A stretch of 11,692 bases of DNA. Origin: Chitinophagales bacterium. Lineage in GTDB: Bacteria; Bacteroidota; Bacteroidia; Chitinophagales; UBA2359. Of the stretch, positions 6,095 to 11,692 are shown piece by piece. Each line of letters opens with the position of its first letter. Position 1 is the stretch's first letter. The notes beneath the pieces are model-generated. The model saw only the letters and a program-made list of their open reading frames with translations, did not search any database and was not told where the DNA came from. Position numbers and translations under genes: made by a program. The stretch covers positions 1-11,692 of the forward strand of contig JAHDDN010000139.1 of NCBI GenBank assembly GCA_020629335.1, read 5' to 3'.

Positions 6095-6103
6095 CCCTAA
6101 GCC
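6095..6103. repeat. Right target-site duplication of the MITE
   Basis: CCCTAAGCC immediately follows the right terminal inverted repeat. Removing the element with one copy rejoins the structured repeat to the AATCTCTTTC sequence downstream. Confidence 0.7.
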
Positions 6104-6211
6104 AATCTCTTTCTTCTATGGCTTGTATTGATTGACTTAAAAAAAGAAATCCTTTTTTTGAAACAAAATAACATCGCTCACGTATCATTAGAAGAGGCGT
6201 CAAATAAATAA
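6101..6211 (+). pseudogene. Possible headless gene tail
   Basis: An open stretch without a usable start runs from the MITE boundary to a TAA at 6209-6211. Its last part reads LKKEILFLKQNNIAHVSLEE followed by ASNK and the stop, which resembles a natural hydrophilic C-terminus. The upstream end is bounded by a stop inside the target-site duplication, so any gene here has lost its 5' part to repeat insertion. A 36-codon open run is short for AT-rich DNA, and no family is recognised, so this is weakly supported. Confidence 0.22.
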
Positions 6212-6370
6212 GTAATTGGACAAAATTAAATTACTTTTATGACTCAGATTCTTTTTTACTTATGCAAGGCAAATTTGACGAGCATAGCCGTGCTATTTAA
6301 GGAAAATTTAACGCAGCATAAGTGAAAAAGAAGCAGTCATAAATGAAGAGCAATTCTGTCCACTTACTTA
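6209..6370. mobile_element. 162-bp long palindrome, possible MITE with TA target
   Basis: The two ends read TAAGTAATTGGACA and, on the opposite strand, TAAGTAAGTGGACA. Pairing continues inwards through TTATGACT (6237-6244) with AGTCATAA (6335-6342), ACTTATGC (6258-6265) with GCATAAGT (6316-6323), and an apical AGCA-TAGCCG-TGCT. The whole can fold back on itself with few gaps. A TA lies at each end, which would suit an IS630/Tc1-type target duplication, but TA is too short to be proof. There is no coding capacity. Confidence 0.65.
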
Positions 6371-6437
6371 AGCTCATTTTTATGACTCCTTAAGAAAAAT
6401 CATAAAAATACTCCCACCCAACTAAGTATTTTTTCAA

Positions 6438-6487
6438 GGACAGCTTGTCAATTATTGAGCTAAAACACAATTGGCAATTATGTGTCC
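6438..6487. repeat. Imperfect inverted repeat
   Basis: GGACA (6438-6442) and GTCAATT pair with AATTGGC and TGTCC (6483-6487), allowing G-U. It may be a remnant of an element like the adjacent palindrome, whose ends also carry a GGACA word. Its function is unknown, and the stretch 6371-6525 around it holds nothing else I can name. Confidence 0.35.
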
Positions 6488-6528
6488 AAATGAATCAAAA
6501 AAGAAAAAAAAAGTTTTTCAACCAATAA

Positions 6529-6747
6529 TTAATATTTTCCAATCTACCAATTTTGAATTTTTGTAAAAGAATAAAATCACACACATTTAACTGTAAACTG
6601 CTAATAAGTAGCGAGTTATATTTATATCGTGTTCTTGAAAATTTATTTAATCATGAAATTGTAGAACGAATCCAAGCAACAATAAAATAGCACTGTCAAG
6701 GACTTGGCGGACTATTTGCTTTCATAGATGGCATATACAATGATTGA
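6529..6747 (+). pseudogene. Decayed reading frame with one in-frame stop
   Basis: Frame 1 is open from 6529 apart from a TAG at 6688-6690 and ends with TGA at 6745-6747. Around the TAG it reads YRVLENLFNHEIVERIQATI-K-stop-HCQGLGGLFAFIDGIYND, which looks like genuine protein sequence; a CAG-to-TAG change would explain the break. A hairpin with a T tract sits exactly at the final stop, as expected for a former gene end. There is no clear start codon, and the family is not recognised. It may be the remains of a gene whose 5' end was destroyed by the repeats upstream. Confidence 0.35.
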
Positions 6748-6776
6748 TTATTTAAGATTAATCAACTTATTTTTTT
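6744..6776 (+). terminator. Weak AT-rich terminator-like hairpin
   Basis: TTGATTA (6744-6750) and TAATCAA (6759-6765) form a 7-bp stem with an 8-nt loop, followed by CTTA and a run of seven T. The stem is all but GC-free and so of low stability, but its position on the stop codon of the decayed frame supports a terminator role. Confidence 0.4.
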
Positions 6777-6832
6777 ACACCAATTTTTTGCAACTAATAT
6801 CAAAATTTTATTCACCCGAAAGAACCAAGTAA

Positions 6833-7279
6833 ATGAAAATTACTTTATCATTTTTATTATTGTTCACTTTTATCATCTTAGGAGTGAGCTGCACACAACA
6901 AGAAGATAATTCTTTATCAACTAAAGAGGAATTAAATACACAGCAAAATTTTAGTACTAATGCAACTATTGGTACTAAAAGCAATTTGCAGGATAATAGA
7001 GTCAAAGTAGAAACAAAGAATCGGAACACTCAAGAAGCGGGATTTCTTTCTCTCTCTTCTGGGGGAAGAGAATGGACAGAAAAAGAAGTAGAAGCATTTA
7101 ATAAATTATGCAACCCAACGAACAAAAGGGCAAATACTTCAAAATTGAACTTAGCTAATTATTGTACTTGCCTTAAAGATATTATGCAGGAGAAATCCTA
7201 TAAACCAGATGATCTTAACAAGGCCGTAAAACTCCATCAATTAGAAGTAACGCAGTGTATTAAGACTGCTGTCAGATAA
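6833..7279 (+). CDS. Small lipoprotein with a four-cysteine C-terminal module
   Basis: This 148-residue protein starts with a short basic N-terminus and a hydrophobic core (4-18) ending at LGVSC, a relaxed lipobox with the lipidated residue expected at C20. Residues 21-70 are a polar Gln/Asn/Thr-rich linker. The C-terminal part (about 77-148) has W81 and cysteines at 93, 111, 113 and 142, in the arrangement W-x11-C-x17-CxC-x28-C, with YCTCLKDIM and a final helix. I recall small Bacteroidota secreted proteins with this YCxC layout, but no function is known to me. The cysteines could form two disulfides in the periplasm or outside the cell. The gene stands alone: about 85 nt upstream is the decayed frame and a terminator-like hairpin follows the stop. 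The start at 6833 is the only ATG that yields the full signal peptide. Confidence 0.85.
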   Translation: MKITLSFLLLFTFIILGVSCTQQEDNSLSTKEELNTQQNFSTNATIGTKSNLQDNRVKVETKNRNTQEAGFLSLSSGGREWTEKEVEAFNKLCNPTNKRANTSKLNLANYCTCLKDIMQEKSYKPDDLNKAVKLHQLEVTQCIKTAVR

Positions 7280-7286
7280 TCAAAGT

Positions 7287-7316
7287 ACGTTTTAAGAATC
7301 ATTTCTTAACGTCTTT
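7287..7316 (+). terminator. Probable terminator of the lipoprotein gene
   Basis: ACG-TT-TTAAGAA (7287-7298) pairs with TTCTTAA-CGT (7303-7312), leaving a two-base bulge, and is followed by CTTTT. It lies 8 nt after the stop codon. The T tract is short, so strength is uncertain. Confidence 0.55.
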
Positions 7317-7345
7317 TCAATATAAATAAGACGCATCATAGCGCC

Positions 7346-7509
7346 TTAGGAATACGGAAATAATAAATTGCGCCTTTTATACGCAGGAAAAATAGACAAG
7401 TATAAGGCGCAAAAACGAAGCATAGCAGCGCTAAGTGAGGCTTTTGCAACGCAATAATTGTTTATTTTTACCAGTAGAAAACAGCAATTTATTGTTTTAG
7501 TATTCCTTA
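7346..7509. repeat. 164-bp imperfect palindromic element
   Basis: The arm at 7346-7371 (TTAGGAATACGG to AAATTGC) matches the reverse complement of 7484-7509 at 22 of 26 positions. Between them GCGCCTTTTATAC (7370-7382) pairs with GTATAAGGCGC (7400-7410), and several TTGCG/CGCAA words allow further pairing. No clear target-site duplication or coding capacity is visible. It resembles the other palindromic elements of this window in size and design but not in sequence, so it is a third non-autonomous element or a folded RNA. Confidence 0.55.
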
Positions 7510-7570
7510 TCATCATTATTATTACGAAATACTATCCGTATTTCGCTAATCATCCTATATATAATAAAAC

Positions 7571-7619
7571 ATAAGGCATCACAATTCGTATGATGCTTAC
7601 TGGTATTCCTATGCCTTAT
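7571..7619 (+). promoter_or_regulatory. Nested, mutually exclusive hairpins in the leader of the giant gene
   Basis: ATAAGGCAT (7571-7579) can pair with ATGCCTTAT (7611-7619). A competing inner stem joins GCATC (7576-7580) to GATGC (7592-7596). The left strand is shared, so only one can form fully. Alternative pairing is the logic of attenuators and riboswitches, but no known riboswitch class is recognised. Confidence 0.35.
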
Positions 7620-7643
7620 TTGGCCTCCCTTGATAACTATTAG
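7590..7643 (+). CDS. Possible 17-residue leader ORF
   Basis: An ATG-ATG start at 7590 opens a frame encoding MMLTGIPMPYLASLDNY and stopping at TAG 7641-7643. It spans the right arm of the nested hairpins and ends on a perfect stem-loop, so translation would change which hairpin forms. No strongly repeated amino acid is present and a run this short can be accidental. Confidence 0.15.
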   Translation: MMLTGIPMPYLASLDNY

Positions 7644-7658
7644 AGCTTCATAGCTCTA
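7641..7658 (+). promoter_or_regulatory. Perfect stem-loop in the leader
   Basis: TAGAGCT, a TCAT loop and AGCTCTA form a 7-bp perfect stem. It has no T tract directly after it, so it is more likely an mRNA-stabilising hairpin or protein site than a terminator. Confidence 0.4.
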
Positions 7659-7691
7659 TCTATATATGAATTTATTAAAATAACGATTAAA

Positions 7692-7709
7692 GTTAATTTT
7701 TCGATTAAC
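7692..7709 (+). promoter_or_regulatory. Small hairpin just upstream of the start codon
   Basis: GTTAAT, a TTTTCG loop and ATTAAC form a 6-bp stem ending 16 nt before the start codon at 7726. Its position could influence initiation, but it is AT-only apart from the closing G-C pair and may be chance. Confidence 0.25.
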
Positions 7710-7725
7710 TAAATTATTTAAAAAT

Positions 7726-10700
7726 ATGATAAAGACAAACAGTGTAAAGGAATCTTTCTTAGAAAAGATTCCTATTGGCGTACCATCTTATATGGTCATG
7801 CTAATTATTTTGCTGGGCGTGTGTGTAACCCATACCACACAAGCCCAATGCCCTGATGGCGTCGATCTGGAGATGATTGACCTTCGGGGTATTCCTGGTT
7901 TCGCTCAAACAGATTCTATTGTGATCTGTGGCGAACCAGATACACTGGCACTATTGCTTTATGCTAACGATGCGGGCTCCTTTCAGGATATCCAGTTAGA
8001 CGTAAGCTTTATGTCAGGGATGTATTTTGCAGGATTTGTGGATACCCACTTTCCGACAACAACGATCACCCCGATCAATGTTTCGGACCCACAAAATCCC
8101 TCTTTTTCTGTATCAGGAGTCACGAACGACAGTACAGCGATTGTTTATATCGGTGTAGTGGGAGATTGTGAAGCAACACCTGAGGTATTTGATATGTTTG
8201 TGGACTATACGGCCAACTACGTTTATATAGACGAGGTAGGCGGTGTTTTTAAGTGTGAGAGCACTTATCGTCCGATAGCGGAGTTTAACTCGGCCTTTAA
8301 GATACCGGTACTGAACGTACTGGGTGTCTCTCCCGAGGTACTCAATATCACGGCAGCAGATACAGAGTTTTGTCAACAGGTAACGGTTTCACAGGATGGT
8401 TTGCGGTCCTATATAGATGATTTCACATTTACGATAGATAATGTGAATCCCGCTAACTTTTCGGTGGTGAATATGTTTGCCAATGGTATTGCTTTGCCTT
8501 ATACCTATGATATAGCAAACTCTCAGGCGATTGCGCTACTTGATGGTTCCACTTATTTTCCAGGCAATGTCATTCTTAACCCCGCCAATGGGGTAGTGGA
8601 TGAGTATATGCAGACGGATGAGCAGGTGATCATAGATGTATGCTATGCCTTAACAGGTTGTCCAGATGAGACGAATTTCTTTGTAGATTATACGGCCTTT
8701 TATGGTTGTAATGATCAGGTATGTGCCGAGCCATCAGTCAATGATGCGGCGATTAATTATGTGCCAGATTTTGGTGCAGTACCTAATGCAGTGAATTCCA
8801 GCTTAGATCAAGCAGGGGTGTTCTGTGGTGATAATATCATCTGGAGTACAGAGATTTCTTCAGCTAACACAGATCCTTTTGAGGGTATCTGGCAAGATTT
8901 AATCTTGAACTGGGATGCTTGTGAAGGAGGTAATTCAGAGACTTTTGATGTACGTATTGGTGGCCAGTCGGTTCCATTCGTGATTCAAGAGGGTGCTGTA
9001 TTAGTGGACTTTAGTGCGAATACGACTCCTATCCCAGGCCTTAGTGATGAGGATGGCGATGGCTTTATCGATGATTTAGCGGGTGGCAGCACGCTGATGT
9101 TAGAAGTAGAGATAGACATTATCTGTAGCCCAGAAAATGGGGCTAAATGTTTATCTTCTCAATGTTCAATCGAGCAGGTAGAGATTAGAGGAAAGCGTAA
9201 TTGTGGCTCTTCTTTCCAAGATTTTGCGGATTTAGATCCAGATATTAGCTTTGGTTATGGAGAGATTAATTTTGCGACCAATGATACGGTAGAGTTCTTC
9301 TCTATCTTCGTCACAGAAGATCATACAACAGCAGGTTGTTTAGATTGGAAGCCATTTGATAATGGATTTGCTTTGCAATATGAGTTTGGAACGGATAATA
9401 TTAGTGGTTGTGATGGCTCTAATATTTATGCAGAGATTCTATTCTCAGGAACACTAGGTCAAGGGATGAACCACCTACCAGATAATTATGGTAGTGAGTG
9501 GCAAGACCTACGTTATATGGATGGTAGTGCGACTTATCAAGGAGCGCCTGTAGCAGGGGTTACTTGGGAGTATACACTCAACACCGCTGGAGATACTTCT
9601 GGTATCAAAGTAATTGTACCAGCGGGTGATCCAGGAGCGAGTATTCATGATTATTATATCAACTTAGAGAGTAATGGACACTGTTCACCTCCAGATTACT
9701 TAAATGCAAGCTGGCAAGTCAAAGAAGAATGTCCAGGCTGTGTAGAAGTAGATCCTTGTGTGGTCGTACGTTCATGTCATGAGACGATTACTTATATTCG
9801 TTGGAATGGAAGTGGTTGTACTTGTGTGTGTCCATATAGAGCTTGGGTAGAGACACTGGAGCGTTGTAATTATGGTTATGCCGATTGCGAGATGACCATT
9901 CCTTTAACTAAGGATGATGTCGATCCAGCGGATTTAAATCGCTTTATGCCTGGTGATACCGCTTTTGTAAAAACGGGTTATACCATCACAGATATGGAGC
10001 CACTGTTGAAGAGTGATCGTATAATCTGGTATATAGATTGGCATGGCTTTACAGGCGAAGGTACTCCTGATGTTGAGAATAGTACATTCTTAGGCATGAC
10101 GATCAAAGATGTCGATTCAGGCGTAGAAACGCCTTTACTACCGCCTCAATGTCTCATCGATGCCGCTTACTATGGTCAATATGAAGAATCGAGGGCATTA
10201 AATTTATCGAGTCTTTGGTATTTAACCCCACATATTACTATAAACCAATTTGGTATTAGCCAAAGAGTACCGAGTTTAGATCGTATTATTCTGATGGATG
10301 AGGATGATCACTGTATTTACTATAGTGATGGAACGAAGTTTTATGAAAACTACAATGTAAATCCAGCTTGGCCTTATGGTCAGCTATCTTGGGATTCCTA
10401 TGATTGGTCAACAGAGACTGATTATAAGCCAGCAGCTACAGCAGCAGGTAATGGTGCTTGGCACTATAAAGGACCTATTCAATATACGAATGGCCCAGGT
10501 TCTTCTTATAATAGTGATTATAATGATAGGCAAAGAATCGACTTTATCTTTGGCGCGCCAGAAAATTGTACGACAGGTGATTATGGAGGCTATGATCCGC
10601 ATGCTTGTTTACTATCATATATAGCCGATAATGATATAGAAATAGGTGATTCGATTTATATCGAGCAAAAAGTACCGATCGTAGCGAATCCTTATCATAC

Positions 10701-11692
10701 CTTTGATTTGGAAGCAGATGATTTTACTTATGTAAATGCTTTTATGTACACTTATGATACAGATCCATTATCTTGTCAACAAGTGATTACAGGAACCTCT
10801 TGTAATGAGTCTTATCCATATGAGACGCATAATCCAGAAGTGGGTCATGAGACAACGGTAACAGTCAATGATTGTACAGTAGAAGTAGAGCATAGATTCT
10901 TTATTGCCAATCCACTGCCAGAGGCGACGGATCCTAATCCAGATTGGTATGCCAATGAATATAGACAAGCAATTGGTGTGGAGTGGTTAGAGCCATTCTT
11001 CCCGAATAACTTGATTTATGCAGGTGGTATGGTGATCGAAGATATGAACGGTAATCAGACGCCAATTGATAATATGTATATTGATGATGCTTATGGTAAC
11101 TTAACCTGTGTAGATGATGCTGCTGGTGGTATGTGTTGTGCGGCAGCTGATAGTAGTATGAATGCGAGCCTAAGAATCGTAGATGATACCTATAGAGAAG
11201 CTTTGGCCAATGATTGTTATCAGTGGGCCTTCCATAATGAGCCACTGATTAATAGAGCAGGAGATCCTTTCCCATTACTAGCAACAGGTGGTGCTAATAA
11301 TTGTGAGTGGAAGATTAAGTACACCCTTCAAACACTTTGTCCAGAAGATGTAGAATCTTCTCAATTCGGTATTAAAGGTCAATTTACCGATCCTTATGTA
11401 CCAGAGTTTATGAACGTTTTAGGGTATTACTGGAATGATCGTTTGAATACTGATTTTGATGCCGTAGTAGGAGAATTGGGCGCTAATCCATTTACGAATA
11501 TTACTGCATCTCAAGAATGGATCAATACTGCGGGTAATCCTTATGGTGGCATTAGTGAGAACTTATGGCCATTTGGTATCAATCCAGATTTATATGCGGA
11601 TCACCCAAGTAGAGAGGTGACCACAGAAACGACGACACCAGATAATTTTGTGGATAATAGTTTAGGTTTCCCACCACTTAATTCAGAGGTGG
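7726..11692 (+). CDS. Giant secreted Cys-rich surface protein, 5' part (cut by window end)
   Basis: The frame is open for 1322 codons from the ATG at 7726 to the window edge, with an in-frame stop at 7681 upstream, so the start is secure. Residues 1-40 form a Sec signal peptide with a long n-region, hydrophobic core MVMLIILLGVCV and probable cleavage after TTQA, before QCPDG. The mature part is a beta-rich, acidic, Asn/Asp/Thr/Tyr-rich chain with many cysteines, an EF-hand-like DEDGDGFIDD at 441-450, and phrases such as DGDGFIDDLAGGSTLMLEVEI that I recall from very large Saprospiraceae/Flavobacteria surface proteins with gliding-motility or type IX sorting C-termini. The C-terminus is outside the window, so the sorting signal cannot be checked. 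No catalytic motif is recognised; an adhesin or surface-layer role is inference. The leader carries alternative hairpins, suggesting post-transcriptional control. Confidence 0.9.
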   Translation, partial: MIKTNSVKESFLEKIPIGVPSYMVMLIILLGVCVTHTTQAQCPDGVDLEMIDLRGIPGFAQTDSIVICGEPDTLALLLYANDAGSFQDIQLDVSFMSGMYFAGFVDTHFPTTTITPINVSDPQNPSFSVSGVTNDSTAIVYIGVVGDCEATPEVFDMFVDYTANYVYIDEVGGVFKCESTYRPIAEFNSAFKIPVLNVLGVSPEVLNITAADTEFCQQVTVSQDGLRSYIDDFTFTIDNVNPANFSVVNMFANGIALPYTYDIANSQAIALLDGSTYFPGNVILNPANGVVDEYMQTDEQVIIDVCYALTGCPDETNFFVDYTAFYGCNDQVCAEPSVNDAAINYVPDFGAVPNAVNSSLDQAGVFCGDNIIWSTEISSANTDPFEGIWQDLILNWDACEGGNSETFDVRIGGQSVPFVIQEGAVLVDFSANTTPIPGLSDEDGDGFIDDLAGGSTLMLEVEIDIICSPENGAKCLSSQCSIEQVEIRGKRNCGSSFQDFADLDPDISFGYGEINFATNDTVEFFSIFVTEDHTTAGCLDWKPFDNGFALQYEFGTDNISGCDGSNIYAEILFSGTLGQGMNHLPDNYGSEWQDLRYMDGSATYQGAPVAGVTWEYTLNTAGDTSGIKVIVPAGDPGASIHDYYINLESNGHCSPPDYLNASWQVKEECPGCVEVDPCVVVRSCHETITYIRWNGSGCTCVCPYRAWVETLERCNYGYADCEMTIPLTKDDVDPADLNRFMPGDTAFVKTGYTITDMEPLLKSDRIIWYIDWHGFTGEGTPDVENSTFLGMTIKDVDSGVETPLLPPQCLIDAAYYGQYEESRALNLSSLWYLTPHITINQFGISQRVPSLDRIILMDEDDHCIYYSDGTKFYENYNVNPAWPYGQLSWDSYDWSTETDYKPAATAAGNGAWHYKGPIQYTNGPGSSYNSDYNDRQRIDFIFGAPENCTTGDYGGYDPHACLLSYIADNDIEIGDSIYIEQKVPIVANPYHTFDLEADDFTYVNAFMYTYDTDPLSCQQVITGTSCNESYPYETHNPEVGHETTVTVNDCTVEVEHRFFIANPLPEATDPNPDWYANEYRQAIGVEWLEPFFPNNLIYAGGMVIEDMNGNQTPIDNMYIDDAYGNLTCVDDAAGGMCCAAADSSMNASLRIVDDTYREALANDCYQWAFHNEPLINRAGDPFPLLATGGANNCEWKIKYTLQTLCPEDVESSQFGIKGQFTDPYVPEFMNVLGYYWNDRLNTDFDAVVGELGANPFTNITASQEWINTAGNPYGGISENLWPFGINPDLYADHPSREVTTETTTPDNFVDNSLGFPPLNSEV
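9046..9075 (+). other. EF-hand-like calcium-loop motif in the giant protein
   Basis: Residues 441-450 read DEDGDGFIDD, matching the Asp-spaced DxDxDG loop that binds calcium in dockerins and thrombospondin-type repeats. It is a single isolated motif followed by LAGGSTL, so it may mark a boundary between beta domains. Confidence 0.6.
9730..9888 (+). other. Nine-cysteine cluster in the giant protein
   Basis: Residues 669-721 carry nine cysteines: CPGC, DPC, RSC, then SGCTCVC, ERC and ADC. This is the densest cysteine run in the visible protein. In a secreted protein it probably forms a disulfide-knotted module; the odd number leaves one partner elsewhere or a link between chains. Confidence 0.7.

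Noticed and set aside
6139..6159. AAAAAAAG/CTTTTTTT hairpin as a terminator
   Set aside because: The stem is almost purely A-T, lies inside the possible gene tail and is probably a by-product of A and T runs.
10376..11245. Out-of-frame and minus-strand open frames inside the giant gene
   Set aside because: The main frame is open throughout with good protein character; these are Ile/Met/Tyr/His-rich shadows.

Overview
The window looks like an AT-rich chromosome segment from a Bacteroidota bacterium, most likely of the Saprospiraceae type (Aureispira/Saprospira-like). This rests on gene content and style: an OmpA protein paired with a membrane-anchored coiled-coil/helix-hairpin-helix protein, a very large Cys-containing secreted protein of the gliding/type IX secretion style, AT-rich leaders without Shine-Dalgarno sequences, and intergenic repeats of a kind I recall from Bacteroidota. 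The genus is a guess from memory. I saw no tRNA, rRNA, CRISPR array, integrase or transposase gene.

Layout: (1) 1-610 holds a decayed gene tail and one copy of a structured ~131-nt repeat, then AT-rich leader DNA. (2) 611-5283 is a two-gene unit. The first gene encodes a membrane-anchored protein with three OmpA-like modules, of which only the last keeps the usual peptidoglycan-binding residues. The second encodes a 1109-residue protein with an N-terminal membrane segment, a very long repetitive coiled coil and two near-identical helix-hairpin-helix (HhH) units at the C-terminus. A strong intrinsic terminator follows at 5308-5341. The simplest reading is a two-part device in the cell envelope, one part gripping peptidoglycan and the other reaching into the cytoplasm towards DNA.

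(3) 5342-6832 is a 1.5-kb graveyard of non-coding repeats: REP-like hairpins, an 8-nt minisatellite, a second inverted copy of the structured repeat, a 290-bp MITE-like element with a 9-bp target-site duplication, a 162-bp long palindrome, and two protein-like but broken reading frames. (4) 6833-7279 is a small lipoprotein with a four-Cys C-terminal module and its own probable terminator. (5) 7287-7725 holds another long imperfect palindrome and a leader with several alternative hairpins. (6) 7726 to the window edge is the 5' part of a giant secreted, Cys-rich surface protein (1322 codons visible, no stop).

The features most worth follow-up are the OmpA/coiled-coil/HhH pair as a possible envelope-to-nucleoid tether, and the structured repeat whose two inverted copies bracket that pair, with arms that differ in sequence yet still pair.
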